This document shows positions 1 to 5,943 of a stretch of DNA of 5,943 bases, piece by piece. How positions within the stretch are numbered: position 1 is the stretch's first letter; each line of letters opens with the position of its first letter. This DNA comes from Paracoccaceae bacterium (GTDB lineage Bacteria > Pseudomonadota > Alphaproteobacteria > Rhodobacterales > Rhodobacteraceae). Location of the stretch: positions 1-5,943 of the forward strand of contig JAAEZW010000130.1 in NCBI GenBank assembly GCA_018222665.1, read 5' to 3'. Below the pieces are notes generated by a model. That model was given only the letters and a program-made list of their open reading frames with translations, was not told where the DNA came from and did not search any database. The position numbers were made by a program, and so were the translations under genes.

Positions 1-530
1 TTGCGGATCACAGCACCAATATCTTTAATTATATTGGGTTGGATGCCTTCTGTTGGCTCATCCAATATGAGCACTTGCGGCTGGGTGATCAACGCGCGTG
101 CAATGGCCAATTGTTGTTGTTGTCCTCCCGATAAGTCGCCCCCTTTACGGTAAAGCATCTTTTCTAGAATGGGAAACATTTGGAAAACGCTCTCCGGGAT
201 CACGCGCTGATCTGAAGGCAGACAGGCAAAACCAGTTTCAAGATTTTCCTTTACGCTTAAAAGCGGAAAGATGCCGCGCCCTTGCGGCACATAGGCAACC
301 CCCGAAATAGCACGCTGATGTGCAGCCATAGCAGTAATGTTTTGATCGTCCAAGTGAATGGCCCCGCGCGACGCGTGCGTCACGCCCGCAATAGCTCGCA
401 TGAGTGTTGTTTTGCCAACACCATTGGTGCCCATAACACAAGTGACTTGGCCTTTACGGGCCGTCAAATTGATATCATACAGGATCTGAGATTTACCGTA
501 ATGAAATGAAAGATCTTTGACAGTAAGCAT
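1..530 (-). CDS. urtE: Urea ABC transporter ATP-binding subunit UrtE (partial, C-terminus missing)
   Basis: Second ATPase of the urea importer; it would act at the cytoplasmic face of the inner membrane with UrtD to power UrtB/UrtC. The frame runs without a stop from the ATG at 528-530 to the window edge, giving 176 residues. A full UrtE is about 230, so the last fifty or so, including the H-loop histidine, lie outside. Visible ABC motifs: Walker A GTNGVGKT (34-41), Q-loop PQGRGIFP (Q83), signature LSGGQ (133-137) followed by QQQLAIARAL, and Walker B LILDEP (154-159) with E158 as catalytic base. The start follows the urtD stop by 2 bases. An AGGG stretch (539-542) 8 bases upstream, inside the end of urtD, can serve as ribosome binding site. 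The LivF-type pattern and position after urtD support UrtE; sequence alone separates it from LivF less firmly than context does. Confidence 0.95.
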   Translation of the reverse strand, partial: MLTVKDLSFHYGKSQILYDINLTARKGQVTCVMGTNGVGKTTLMRAIAGVTHASRGAIHLDDQNITAMAAHQRAISGVAYVPQGRGIFPLLSVKENLETGFACLPSDQRVIPESVFQMFPILEKMLYRKGGDLSGGQQQQLAIARALITQPQVLILDEPTEGIQPNIIKDIGAVIR

Positions 531-532
531 TC

Positions 533-1273
533 TTATCGCCCTAAATAAACGTCGATCACTTCTTGATTTGAAGTAACATGATCCAAAGAACCTTCCGCCA
601 AGACCGACCCTTCATGTAGAACCGTCACGCGACAATTTAGTCGCCGCACAAATTCCATGTCATGCTCTACTACAACAACCGCACGTGTTTTCGCGGCCTC
701 AACAAGTATCGCTGTTGTTTTCTCGCGCTCTTCGGGAGTCATGCCTGCCGCAGGCTCATCGACCAAAAGCAATTTTGGATCCTGGGCTAATAGCATCCCA
801 ATTTCTAGCCATTGTTTCTGTCCATGGCTCAACTCACCAGCTACACGGTGTAGGTCATCCCCGAGCCCAATATCCAAAGCAAGTTTATCAACGCTCGCGC
901 AATCAGCCTCGGTACGCCGGTATGTAAATACTGACCAAACATCGCGTTTACTACTCAGTGACATGAGCAGATTTTCAAATACTGTTTGATCTTCAAAAAC
1001 CGTGGGTTTTTGAAACTTACGTCCAATCCCTGCTTGTGCAATTTCAGCTTCATCCAATCCGACGAGGTTCACAGATTTCTCACCCCACAAAACAGATCCA
1101 TGATCTGGTTTTGTTTTACCTGTGACAATATCCATAAAGGTTGTTTTTCCTGCACCATTGGGGCCGATCACCGCCCTTAACTCGGCAGGGCGAATGTCAA
1201 ATGACAGATTATTGATCGCTTTGAAACCGTCAAAACTCACAGATAGGCCTACAACTTCAAGAAGTGTTCTCAT
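533..1273 (-). CDS. urtD: Urea ABC transporter ATP-binding subunit UrtD
   Basis: First ATPase of the urea importer, 246 residues, close to the usual family length of about 250. All nucleotide-binding motifs are intact: Walker A GPNGAGKT (37-44), Q-loop Q88 in RKFQKPTVF, signature LSHGQ (148-152) followed by KQWLEIGMLL, Walker B LLLVDEP (168-174) with E173, and H-loop H204 in VVEHDM. The LSHGQKQWLEIGMLL stretch is, from knowledge of the family, typical of UrtD and helps separate it from LivG, which normally has LSGGQ or LSYGQ. The C-terminal end EVIDVYLGR is the common tail of Liv-type ATPases. The ATG overlaps the urtC stop in an ATGA (1270-1273), implying translational coupling. An AGAGGA ribosome binding site (complement of 1282-1287) lies 8 bases upstream, inside urtC, and supports this start. 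Confidence 0.97.
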   Translation of the reverse strand: MRTLLEVVGLSVSFDGFKAINNLSFDIRPAELRAVIGPNGAGKTTFMDIVTGKTKPDHGSVLWGEKSVNLVGLDEAEIAQAGIGRKFQKPTVFEDQTVFENLLMSLSSKRDVWSVFTYRRTEADCASVDKLALDIGLGDDLHRVAGELSHGQKQWLEIGMLLAQDPKLLLVDEPAAGMTPEEREKTTAILVEAAKTRAVVVVEHDMEFVRRLNCRVTVLHEGSVLAEGSLDHVTSNQEVIDVYLGR

Positions 1274-2433
1274 GAGCTTGGTCCTCTGCGTGACAGTAGG
1301 TCAAATAATCCACCAATGCCTTTGGGCGCATAGAGAGTCACTAAAACAAATGAGACACCGAGCAAAACCTGCCACCAATCTACCCATTTCAACGTAAAGA
1401 CACCAAAAGATAAATCTGGTGCTTGTCCACCTGTGAACCATGTGGACAATAGACTCACGATGATTGCACCGATCACTGATCCATACAGCCGTCCACGTCC
1501 ACCTATAGCCACCCATACTGCAAGATAAATTGATGCGATCGGTGCCATCTCGGCAGGATTTACAATACCGGCCTGCGGATAATAGAGAGCACCCGCTATC
1601 GCGGCGATGATCGCGGTACCTACAAATACTGCAAGTTTGTAAGTTTCGACCTTGTACCCAAGGAATCGTACGCGTGCTTCGTTATCACGAATTGCGCGCA
1701 TTACGGATCCAAATTTACCTGATACAACATAGCTTGCCCCGAGATAGCCAAGTCCCAAAGCAACGGCGGACGCCCAAAAGAACCACAGCGACACCAAATC
1801 TTGGTTAGCATCGACATAAGGCAAGTTCTGCAATCCGGAGAGGCCGTTATTACCACGCAACCCGCTTTCATTTTGAAAAAGGTATAATGATAATGCCAAT
1901 GTGAACGCTTGTGTCAGAATGGACAGATACACACCTGTGACCCGTGAGCGAAACGCGAACCATCCAAATAGATAGGCGAGCAAAGCAGGAACCAAGATAA
2001 CCAGCAGCGCCTGCGCAATTAGACTATCTGCGAACATCCAAATGACAGGGAATTCATTACTCCCTACAACTCCAAAGATTTGGGTCCCTATGCCATCAAT
2101 GATCTCTTGATCTGTGGGCGGAATGGTTGCTTGGTTCAGCGATTGGGTCACGATGTCTTTCGTGCGCTCATACATCAACCACATACCTATCATGTAGCCG
2201 CCAAGAGCAAAGAATGCAAAATGCCCCAATGACAGGATACCAGCATATCCCCAGATCAAATCCATTGCGATTGCGACCAATGCCAAACACAAAGTTTTGC
2301 CCAGCGTTTTTATAAATGATGTTGCAATCACATCCGATCCCGCACCAGCCGACAGTGCGGAGACTAAAACTGTGAATAAGGATAGAATAAGCACGAATAT
2401 CAATGCGTTGCGTCGATAATGAGAGGCAGTCAT
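1270..2433 (-). CDS. urtC: Urea ABC transporter permease subunit UrtC
   Basis: Inner-membrane permease of 387 residues, LivM-like, pairing with UrtB to form the urea channel. The protein is strongly hydrophobic, with a first membrane helix at about 11-31. It carries the LivM-type stretch LIWGYAGILSLGHFAFFALGG (59-79), a soluble loop at about 88-128, then SRVTGVYLSILTQAFTLALS (163-182) and LRGNNGLSGLQNLP (192-205). The cytoplasmic coupling region reads MRAIRDNEARVRFLGY (245-260), the part of LivM-type permeases expected to dock on the ATPases. It ends with a membrane helix at about 353-368 and the typical YAPKGIGGL (368-376). The start lies 3 bases after the urtB stop, with a good GGGGGA ribosome binding site (complement of 2441-2446) 7 bases upstream inside urtB. 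The stop overlaps the urtD start. No truncation or frameshift is seen. Confidence 0.96.
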   Translation of the reverse strand: MTASHYRRNALIFVLILSLFTVLVSALSAGAGSDVIATSFIKTLGKTLCLALVAIAMDLIWGYAGILSLGHFAFFALGGYMIGMWLMYERTKDIVTQSLNQATIPPTDQEIIDGIGTQIFGVVGSNEFPVIWMFADSLIAQALLVILVPALLAYLFGWFAFRSRVTGVYLSILTQAFTLALSLYLFQNESGLRGNNGLSGLQNLPYVDANQDLVSLWFFWASAVALGLGYLGASYVVSGKFGSVMRAIRDNEARVRFLGYKVETYKLAVFVGTAIIAAIAGALYYPQAGIVNPAEMAPIASIYLAVWVAIGGRGRLYGSVIGAIIVSLLSTWFTGGQAPDLSFGVFTLKWVDWWQVLLGVSFVLVTLYAPKGIGGLFDLLSRRGPSS

Positions 2434-2436
2434 AGC

Positions 2437-4374
2437 TCAATCCCCCGCGGCACGACCCTTGAGGGCAATAATACCTCTTGGTCGAAATTGAATGAAGATA
2501 ATAACGAATAGGATCATGTAGGTTTGAGCAGCTAGCGTGTTCGATGGGTTAAACCATTCGATCCCCTTTTGCATAAAACCAACTAATGTTGCTCCTGCCA
2601 ATGCTCCCCAAATATTACCAACACCGCCAACAACCACGGACATAAAGCTTTGGACGATATAGTCATTGCCCATCTCCGAGGTCACTTTAGCAAAGAGACC
2701 AATCGCGACCCCTGCAATACCTGCGACCCCGGATCCAAGGCCAAATGTCAGCATATTCACACGATCAGGATTGATCCCCATCGCAGAAGCCATTGCGGGG
2801 TTTTGCGTTACTGCGCGGGTCTCAAGTCCCAAACGGGACCGTTTGATGATAAATAAAAATACAGCAAAAAAGAGCAAGGCCATGGCAAAGATGGCAATTC
2901 GTATGTAGCTGATGGAAACGACATCATTAATCACCCACGAGCCCCCCAGCCATTCTGGCGATGTAAGGGGACGTGCCTGTGTGCCAAAAATGTTTTTAGC
3001 GATTTGTTGCAATGCAATAGAGATCCCAAATGTGGCGAGCAAGGTTTCCAAGGGTCTATTGTACAGCCAACGGATTACCAAACGCTCCATGGCGACTCCG
3101 GCCCCGAATGTGACCACAAAAGCCACAGGCACTGCAACGATTATCGAAATGGTGTGGTCTGGAATGATTTGTTGAATAACATACCCCGTGTAAGCTCCCA
3201 TCATGATAAATTCACCATGGGCCATGTTAATCACCCCCATCACACCAAAGGTAATGGCTAAACCAATCGCAGCGAGAAAATAGATCGATGCAAGCGACAG
3301 TGCATCCAACCCCAAATCCACTGTGCGAAATAGATTCACTTTAGTTTCAATGCTGCGCAAGGCTTTTTTCGCTGCTTCGGTTACTGCAGCATTTTCTTCA
3401 AGATATTGCTCATAAAAGATATAGCTGTTCACTGCCGAAAGAACTTCAGCTTCACTTGGGCGTTTGGGGGCCAGACCCTGTTTCTGCAATACTTCATAAG
3501 CCTCTAGCCGTTTTTCAGGATCAAAGAGCTGTGCCACAGGTACATCGCCGACGCGCGCTGCATCTATATTGTCTTCAAGAGCAGTTAAGACCTCTGCCTT
3601 GGTCGGAATAGGTGTAGCCAGCTTTTGCTTGACGAGCATGTCATAAGCCGTCTTGACCGGAAAGCCATCAGTTCCAGGGGTCAATATCCGAACGAGGTTC
3701 GCACCTTCCGGTATTGCGTCGCCTAATCTAAGTTCTGTCGCTAAAATTGGATTGAGTGCAGCGCGGATATCAAGAGATAGACTTCTCGACACAGCCTCAA
3801 TGGCCGCAATACGATTTTGAGGCGTAGTTCCATATTGAATTGTTAAAATTTGCAATAATTGCGACTTGATATCCAGCAAATATGCGTCTGATTCCTCTGC
3901 AATTGATGCTTTGAGCGTTAATAAGTATTCGGGCTTTGGATTGCGCTGGATTGATTTAATGGCTGCCAGACGTTTATCGCGGTCTGTCGAGTTGAGATGG
4001 AAACCGACTAGCGCAGAGGAAATGATCGCACGGACCCCACTATTGGGCTTAATTTGCTTGTATTCATCTTTTACAAATGTGGCGATCCGCTGACCTGAAG
4101 CAAGATCAAATACATCATCACCCTCAACACGATAGAACTTATCATCTGACGCACGATACCACATATCTTTATCGCGCCAGATTTCGAGTGTGACCTCGGC
4201 TGATCTTAGTCCACTTTCGGCAAGGGCTGTGATAGCAGGCCCGATCGATTTTCTTGAACTTTTGAGTATCGTGTCACGATGTGCCCCTAAAACTTCGTTG
4301 ATTGGGCTCGCCAAAAGACCTTCGCCGGAGCACATCATAAAGCACGTCATCATGACGTAAATTAGATATTTCAT
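2437..4374 (-). CDS. urtB: Urea ABC transporter permease subunit UrtB, long form with N-terminal extracytoplasmic domain
   Basis: LivH-like permease of 645 residues; plain LivH is about 300. Residues 1-22 look like a cleavable signal peptide (MKYLIYVMM start, hydrophobic core, LLAS before P24). Residues 24 to about 345 form a soluble helical domain, probably periplasmic, with HEAT-like stretches at about 130-215 and a duplicated 49-residue unit at 241-319. The permease part begins near 355 with the family hallmark IGLAITFGVMGVINMAHGEF (370-389). It continues through ERLVIRWLYNRPLETLLATFG (430-450), the coupling segment ETRAVTQNPAMASAMGINPDR (518-538) and RPRGIIALKG (631-640). N-terminal extensions of this kind are known in proteobacterial UrtB proteins; their role is not settled. 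The upstream ribosome binding site is weak (GTGG about 7 bases before ATG) and the gene follows a hairpin, suggesting lower translation than urtA. Confidence 0.96.
   Translation of the reverse strand: MKYLIYVMMTCFMMCSGEGLLASPINEVLGAHRDTILKSSRKSIGPAITALAESGLRSAEVTLEIWRDKDMWYRASDDKFYRVEGDDVFDLASGQRIATFVKDEYKQIKPNSGVRAIISSALVGFHLNSTDRDKRLAAIKSIQRNPKPEYLLTLKASIAEESDAYLLDIKSQLLQILTIQYGTTPQNRIAAIEAVSRSLSLDIRAALNPILATELRLGDAIPEGANLVRILTPGTDGFPVKTAYDMLVKQKLATPIPTKAEVLTALEDNIDAARVGDVPVAQLFDPEKRLEAYEVLQKQGLAPKRPSEAEVLSAVNSYIFYEQYLEENAAVTEAAKKALRSIETKVNLFRTVDLGLDALSLASIYFLAAIGLAITFGVMGVINMAHGEFIMMGAYTGYVIQQIIPDHTISIIVAVPVAFVVTFGAGVAMERLVIRWLYNRPLETLLATFGISIALQQIAKNIFGTQARPLTSPEWLGGSWVINDVVSISYIRIAIFAMALLFFAVFLFIIKRSRLGLETRAVTQNPAMASAMGINPDRVNMLTFGLGSGVAGIAGVAIGLFAKVTSEMGNDYIVQSFMSVVVGGVGNIWGALAGATLVGFMQKGIEWFNPSNTLAAQTYMILFVIIFIQFRPRGIIALKGRAAGD
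3418..3651 (-). repeat. Internal 49-residue repeat in the UrtB N-terminal domain
   Basis: Within UrtB, residues 242-270 (starting TAYDMLVKQKLA) and 291-319 (starting EAYEVLQKQGLA) align without gaps at an offset of 49. By hand count 14 of 29 positions are identical, including AY, the L.KQ.LA core, a proline and AEVL. This is a divergent protein-level repeat; I did not see matching identity at DNA level, so it is an old duplication or a repeated helical module. It lies between the HEAT-like part and the first membrane helix. Confidence 0.6.
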
Positions 4375-4392
4375 AAAATTACCACTAAAAGC

Positions 4393-4414
4393 GTCAGGGG
4401 GTACTCCCCCTGAC
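4393..4414 (-). terminator. Stem-loop between urtA and urtB (partial terminator, attenuator or mRNA stabiliser)
   Basis: A perfect 9-bp inverted repeat, GTCAGGGGG and CCCCCTGAC, flanks a 4-base loop (4402-4405). It starts 9 bases after the urtA stop and ends 18 bases before the urtB start. In the transcribed sense the stem is followed by GC and only four T residues (complement of 4387-4390), so it is a poor full terminator, and urtB-E need read-through. Stem-loops after the binding-protein gene of ABC operons are known to stabilise the upstream message or stop part of the transcription, raising binding protein over membrane subunits. That role here is inference from position and structure. 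Confidence 0.7.
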
Positions 4415-4423
4415 TACAAAACC

Positions 4424-5701
4424 TTAATAGTTCGATTTGATTTGAACGCAGCTTTGCGTTTGGGTGTTGTACATCCCACAGCCCAAATCTTTCCAGTCGG
4501 ACATCAAGACCGCTGACTCTACAAGATAATCAGTCCAAGCGTCGCCTTCGACTTCTGCAGTTTGGCTAATGATATCAAATTGTCCATCTTCCATGATTTC
4601 ACCTATAAGCACCGGTTTCGCGAGGTGGTGATTAGGTAACATGATAGCTGTACCGCCCGTTAGGTTGGGAAATTCTTGCCCATACATAGCAGCGCGCACA
4701 GAGTCGACATCTGTTGTTCCAGCATCGGTCACTGCATTCACCCACATGTTGAATCCGATATAATGTGCCTCCATTGGGTCATTGGTCACACGCGCTTCGC
4801 CCATTTTGGCCTTCCATGCACTGACCCATGCATTATTTGCTTCGGTGTCAGCCGATTGGAAATAATTCCACGCTGCAAGGTGTCCTGTCAGGTTGGTTGT
4901 ATCGAGGCCGGATAGCTCTTCTTCGCCAACCGAAAAGGCTACGACCGGAATATCATCAGCGCTGACACCAGCAGCGGCAAGCTCCTTGTAAAATCCGATG
5001 TTGGCATCGCCATTAATCGTTGAGATCACGCCAACTTTTTTCCCGTCTGCCCCTAACGCAACAACATCAGAGACGATCTTTGACCAATCAGAATGCCCGA
5101 ATGGGGTATAGTTGACAAAGATATCCGCTGCTGCGACGCCTTTAGATTGCAAGTAGCTCTCTAAGATATTGTTTGTTGTACGAGGATAGACATAATCTGT
5201 TCCAAGGAGTGCGAATTTTTCCACACCGAGCTCGTCAAGGAAATAATCGGTAGCTGGTATAGCTTGTTGGTTTGGGGCCGCACCTGTGTAAAACACATTT
5301 TTAGAGCTTTCTTCACCTTCGTATTGCACTGGGTAGAACATGAGCCCGTTGAGCTCTTCGAGTACGGGTAAAGCAGATTTCCGCGATACAGACGTCCACG
5401 CACCAAAGATCACGTCAACGTCTTGAACAGTTAGCAGTTCACGTGTTTTTTCTGCAAACAATGGCCAATCTGATGCTGGATCAACCACCACAGGTTCAAT
5501 CTGCTGGCCAAGGAGTCCTCCTTTAGCATTTTGCTGATCGATCAACATTAGCATTGTATCTTTTAGTGTGGTTTCTGAAATAGCCATTGTGCCGGACAAT
5601 GAATGTAGCACACCGACTTTTATAGTTTCAGCGGCAAGCGAATTGCTTGAAAGTGCTGTGAATATTAGTGATCCGTAAAGGGAGGATTTGATGTAGTTCA
5701 T
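4424..5701 (-). CDS. urtA: Urea ABC transporter substrate-binding protein UrtA
   Basis: Periplasmic solute-binding protein of 425 residues that would capture urea and deliver it to UrtB/UrtC. Residues 1-24 form a signal peptide (basic MNYIK start, hydrophobic SLIFTALSS, likely cleavage after SLAA before ETIKVG). The mature protein has the type I periplasmic fold of the Liv/amide-binding family. UrtA-like stretches are IKVGVLHSLSGTMAISE (27-43), the linked segments VDVIFGAWTSVSRKSALPVL (95-114) and GLMFYPVQYEGEE (119-131), and FALLGTDYVYPRTTN (163-177). The C-terminus carries two cysteines (C408, C418) in CGMYNTQTQSC, a paired-cysteine tail common in UrtA and possibly a disulfide. The start has a GGAG ribosome binding site (complement of 5708-5711) 6 bases upstream; an upstream in-frame ATG at 5711-5713 hits a stop after two codons. 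The short-chain amide binding protein FmdD is a close alternative, but the full urtABCDE order favours urea. Confidence 0.96.
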   Translation of the reverse strand: MNYIKSSLYGSLIFTALSSNSLAAETIKVGVLHSLSGTMAISETTLKDTMLMLIDQQNAKGGLLGQQIEPVVVDPASDWPLFAEKTRELLTVQDVDVIFGAWTSVSRKSALPVLEELNGLMFYPVQYEGEESSKNVFYTGAAPNQQAIPATDYFLDELGVEKFALLGTDYVYPRTTNNILESYLQSKGVAAADIFVNYTPFGHSDWSKIVSDVVALGADGKKVGVISTINGDANIGFYKELAAAGVSADDIPVVAFSVGEEELSGLDTTNLTGHLAAWNYFQSADTEANNAWVSAWKAKMGEARVTNDPMEAHYIGFNMWVNAVTDAGTTDVDSVRAAMYGQEFPNLTGGTAIMLPNHHLAKPVLIGEIMEDGQFDIISQTAEVEGDAWTDYLVESAVLMSDWKDLGCGMYNTQTQSCVQIKSNY

Positions 5702-5707
5702 TTAGAT

Positions 5708-5711
5708 CTCC
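5708..5711 (-). promoter_or_regulatory. Ribosome binding site of urtA
   Basis: GGAG lies 6 bases before the urtA ATG. It is the clearest spaced site at a gene not preceded by another coding region and fixes the start at 5701. The contrast with the weak site before urtB fits higher output of the binding protein. Confidence 0.75.
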
Positions 5712-5765
5712 ATGCGAAACCACGACAAGGTTGCTCGCGAAAAGCTATTCACCTATGTTTGGCTT

Positions 5766-5781
5766 CGCAACTAGTGTTGCG
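5766..5781. promoter_or_regulatory. Inverted repeat CGCAAC-N4-GTTGCG, candidate operator
   Basis: Perfect 6-bp arms, CGCAAC (5766-5771) and GTTGCG (5776-5781), surround TAGT, 65 bases upstream of the urtA start. The right half, read on the minus strand, gives AACGCAACA (5775-5783), which also occurs on the plus strand at 5874-5882 within one of the CTGCAACGCA repeats. The shared word suggests a common DNA-binding protein, which I cannot name. Confidence 0.4.
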
Positions 5782-5869
5782 TTAACGTGTGGCGGCTGTT
5801 TCGATCTGCAATTCGTTAGCCGTCACACACCCTATGTAAGCGGGTAAGTAAGTCGTTTTAAAAAAAATG

Positions 5870-5909
5870 CTGCAACGCAACATGTGGCCAACTTTTTTTC
5901 TGCAACGCA
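5870..5909. repeat. Two direct repeats CTGCAACGCA spaced 30 bases apart
   Basis: The identical 10-mer CTGCAACGCA lies at 5870-5879 and 5900-5909. The 30-base period is close to three helical turns, so both copies would face the same side of DNA. The second copy is also the centre of a short inverted repeat, TCTGC-AAC-GCAGA (5899-5911). A partial copy, CTGCAA, occurs at 5806-5811. Paired, phased sites upstream of a transporter operon are typical of regulator binding, but no regulator is identified. Confidence 0.45.
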
Positions 5910-5932
5910 GAGAAAATGATGATTGTTTAATC

Positions 5933-5941
5933 TGTTATAAT
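5933..5941 (+). promoter_or_regulatory. Extended -10 promoter element pointing out of the window
   Basis: TGTTATAAT on the plus strand matches the extended -10 form TGnTATAAT exactly, including a perfect TATAAT at 5936-5941. No good -35 hexamer is found 16-18 bases upstream, which extended -10 promoters can lack. Transcription would start just beyond the right edge, towards an unseen gene divergent from urtA. In AT-rich intergenic DNA a chance match is possible. Confidence 0.35.
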
Positions 5942-5943
5942 AC

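Larger units (their letters stand above)
5702..5943 (-). promoter_or_regulatory. Upstream regulatory region of the urt operon
   Basis: This 242-base non-coding stretch is AT-rich with several A/T runs and no supported gene. It must hold the operon promoter unless transcription enters from outside. It contains a CGCAAC/GTTGCG inverted repeat (5766-5781), two CTGCAACGCA direct repeats (5870-5879 and 5900-5909) and a candidate outward promoter at the right edge. A weak sigma70-like candidate towards urtA is TTGCGA (complement of 5765-5770), a 17-base spacer, and TAGCTT (complement of 5742-5747). It matches consensus at four and three of six positions, and its -35 would lie in the inverted repeat. 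In many proteobacteria urt genes are induced under nitrogen limitation through NtrC, but I see no clear NtrC site. Confidence 0.5.

Noticed and set aside
1..530. Apparent lack of a complete gene at the left edge, suggesting a broken urtE
   Set aside because: The minus-strand frame is open with intact Walker A, signature and Walker B motifs right to the edge; it is cut by the window, not mutated.
858..872. LSHGQ instead of LSGGQ in the UrtD signature motif as a possible defect
   Set aside because: From knowledge of the family, LSHGQKQWLEIGMLL is the normal UrtD form, so this is not unusual.
1122..1397. Plus-strand open frames antisense to urtC/urtD and elsewhere, such as 2912-3175 and 3866-4093
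   Set aside because: They lie opposite well-supported urt genes, show no recognisable protein features and are expected shadows of the coding strand.
4393..4414. Classic strong Rho-independent terminator ending a urtA-only transcript
   Set aside because: The T run after the stem is only four bases and is separated from it by GC, and the rest of the operon has no other visible promoter, so full termination is unlikely.
5711..5713. Alternative in-frame ATG upstream of the chosen urtA start
   Set aside because: It meets a TAA after two codons, so it cannot extend urtA.
5877..5889. Sigma54-like GG...GC arrangement on the minus strand (TTGGCCACATGTTGC) upstream of urtA
   Set aside because: Attractive because nitrogen genes often use sigma54, but there are 9 bases between GG and GC instead of the strict 10, and the -24 element reads TGGCCAC instead of TGGCACG.

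Overview
The window holds most of one operon on the minus strand, urtA-urtB-urtC-urtD-urtE, encoding an ABC-type urea importer of the branched-chain amino acid (HAAT/Liv) family. It reads right to left. A 242-base upstream region (5702-5943) is followed by urtA (periplasmic binding protein), a 49-base gap with a strong hairpin, urtB (long permease with a signal peptide and an extra N-terminal domain), urtC (second permease), urtD (ATPase) and urtE (second ATPase, cut off by the left edge). No other gene is supported. Long open frames on the other strand or in other frames are shadows of these five genes.

The junctions are tight from urtB onward: 3 bases between urtB and urtC, a 4-base ATGA overlap between urtC and urtD, and 2 bases between urtD and urtE. 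This indicates one polycistronic message with coupled translation. The urtA-urtB junction is the exception. Its 9-bp GC-rich stem-loop and weak ribosome binding site for urtB fit the usual need for more binding protein than membrane subunits.

The genes form one machine. UrtA captures urea in the periplasm, UrtB and UrtC form the channel through the inner membrane, and UrtD and UrtE hydrolyse ATP. Imported urea would be split by urease to give ammonium. Urease genes often lie next to urt genes, but none is visible here.

The signal peptides, periplasmic binding protein and long UrtB with its N-terminal extension indicate a Gram-negative bacterium. The UrtB/UrtC sequence style and moderate GC content suggest an alphaproteobacterium, possibly of the marine Roseobacter group. 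That placement is inference from memory of the family, not a search.

The core genes look ordinary. The points worth a second look are non-coding or at domain level: the urtA/urtB hairpin, a set of CTGCAACGCA-type repeats and a CGCAAC/GTTGCG inverted repeat upstream of urtA, an extended -10 promoter pointing out of the window, and a 49-residue internal repeat in the UrtB N-terminal domain. I found no undescribed system.
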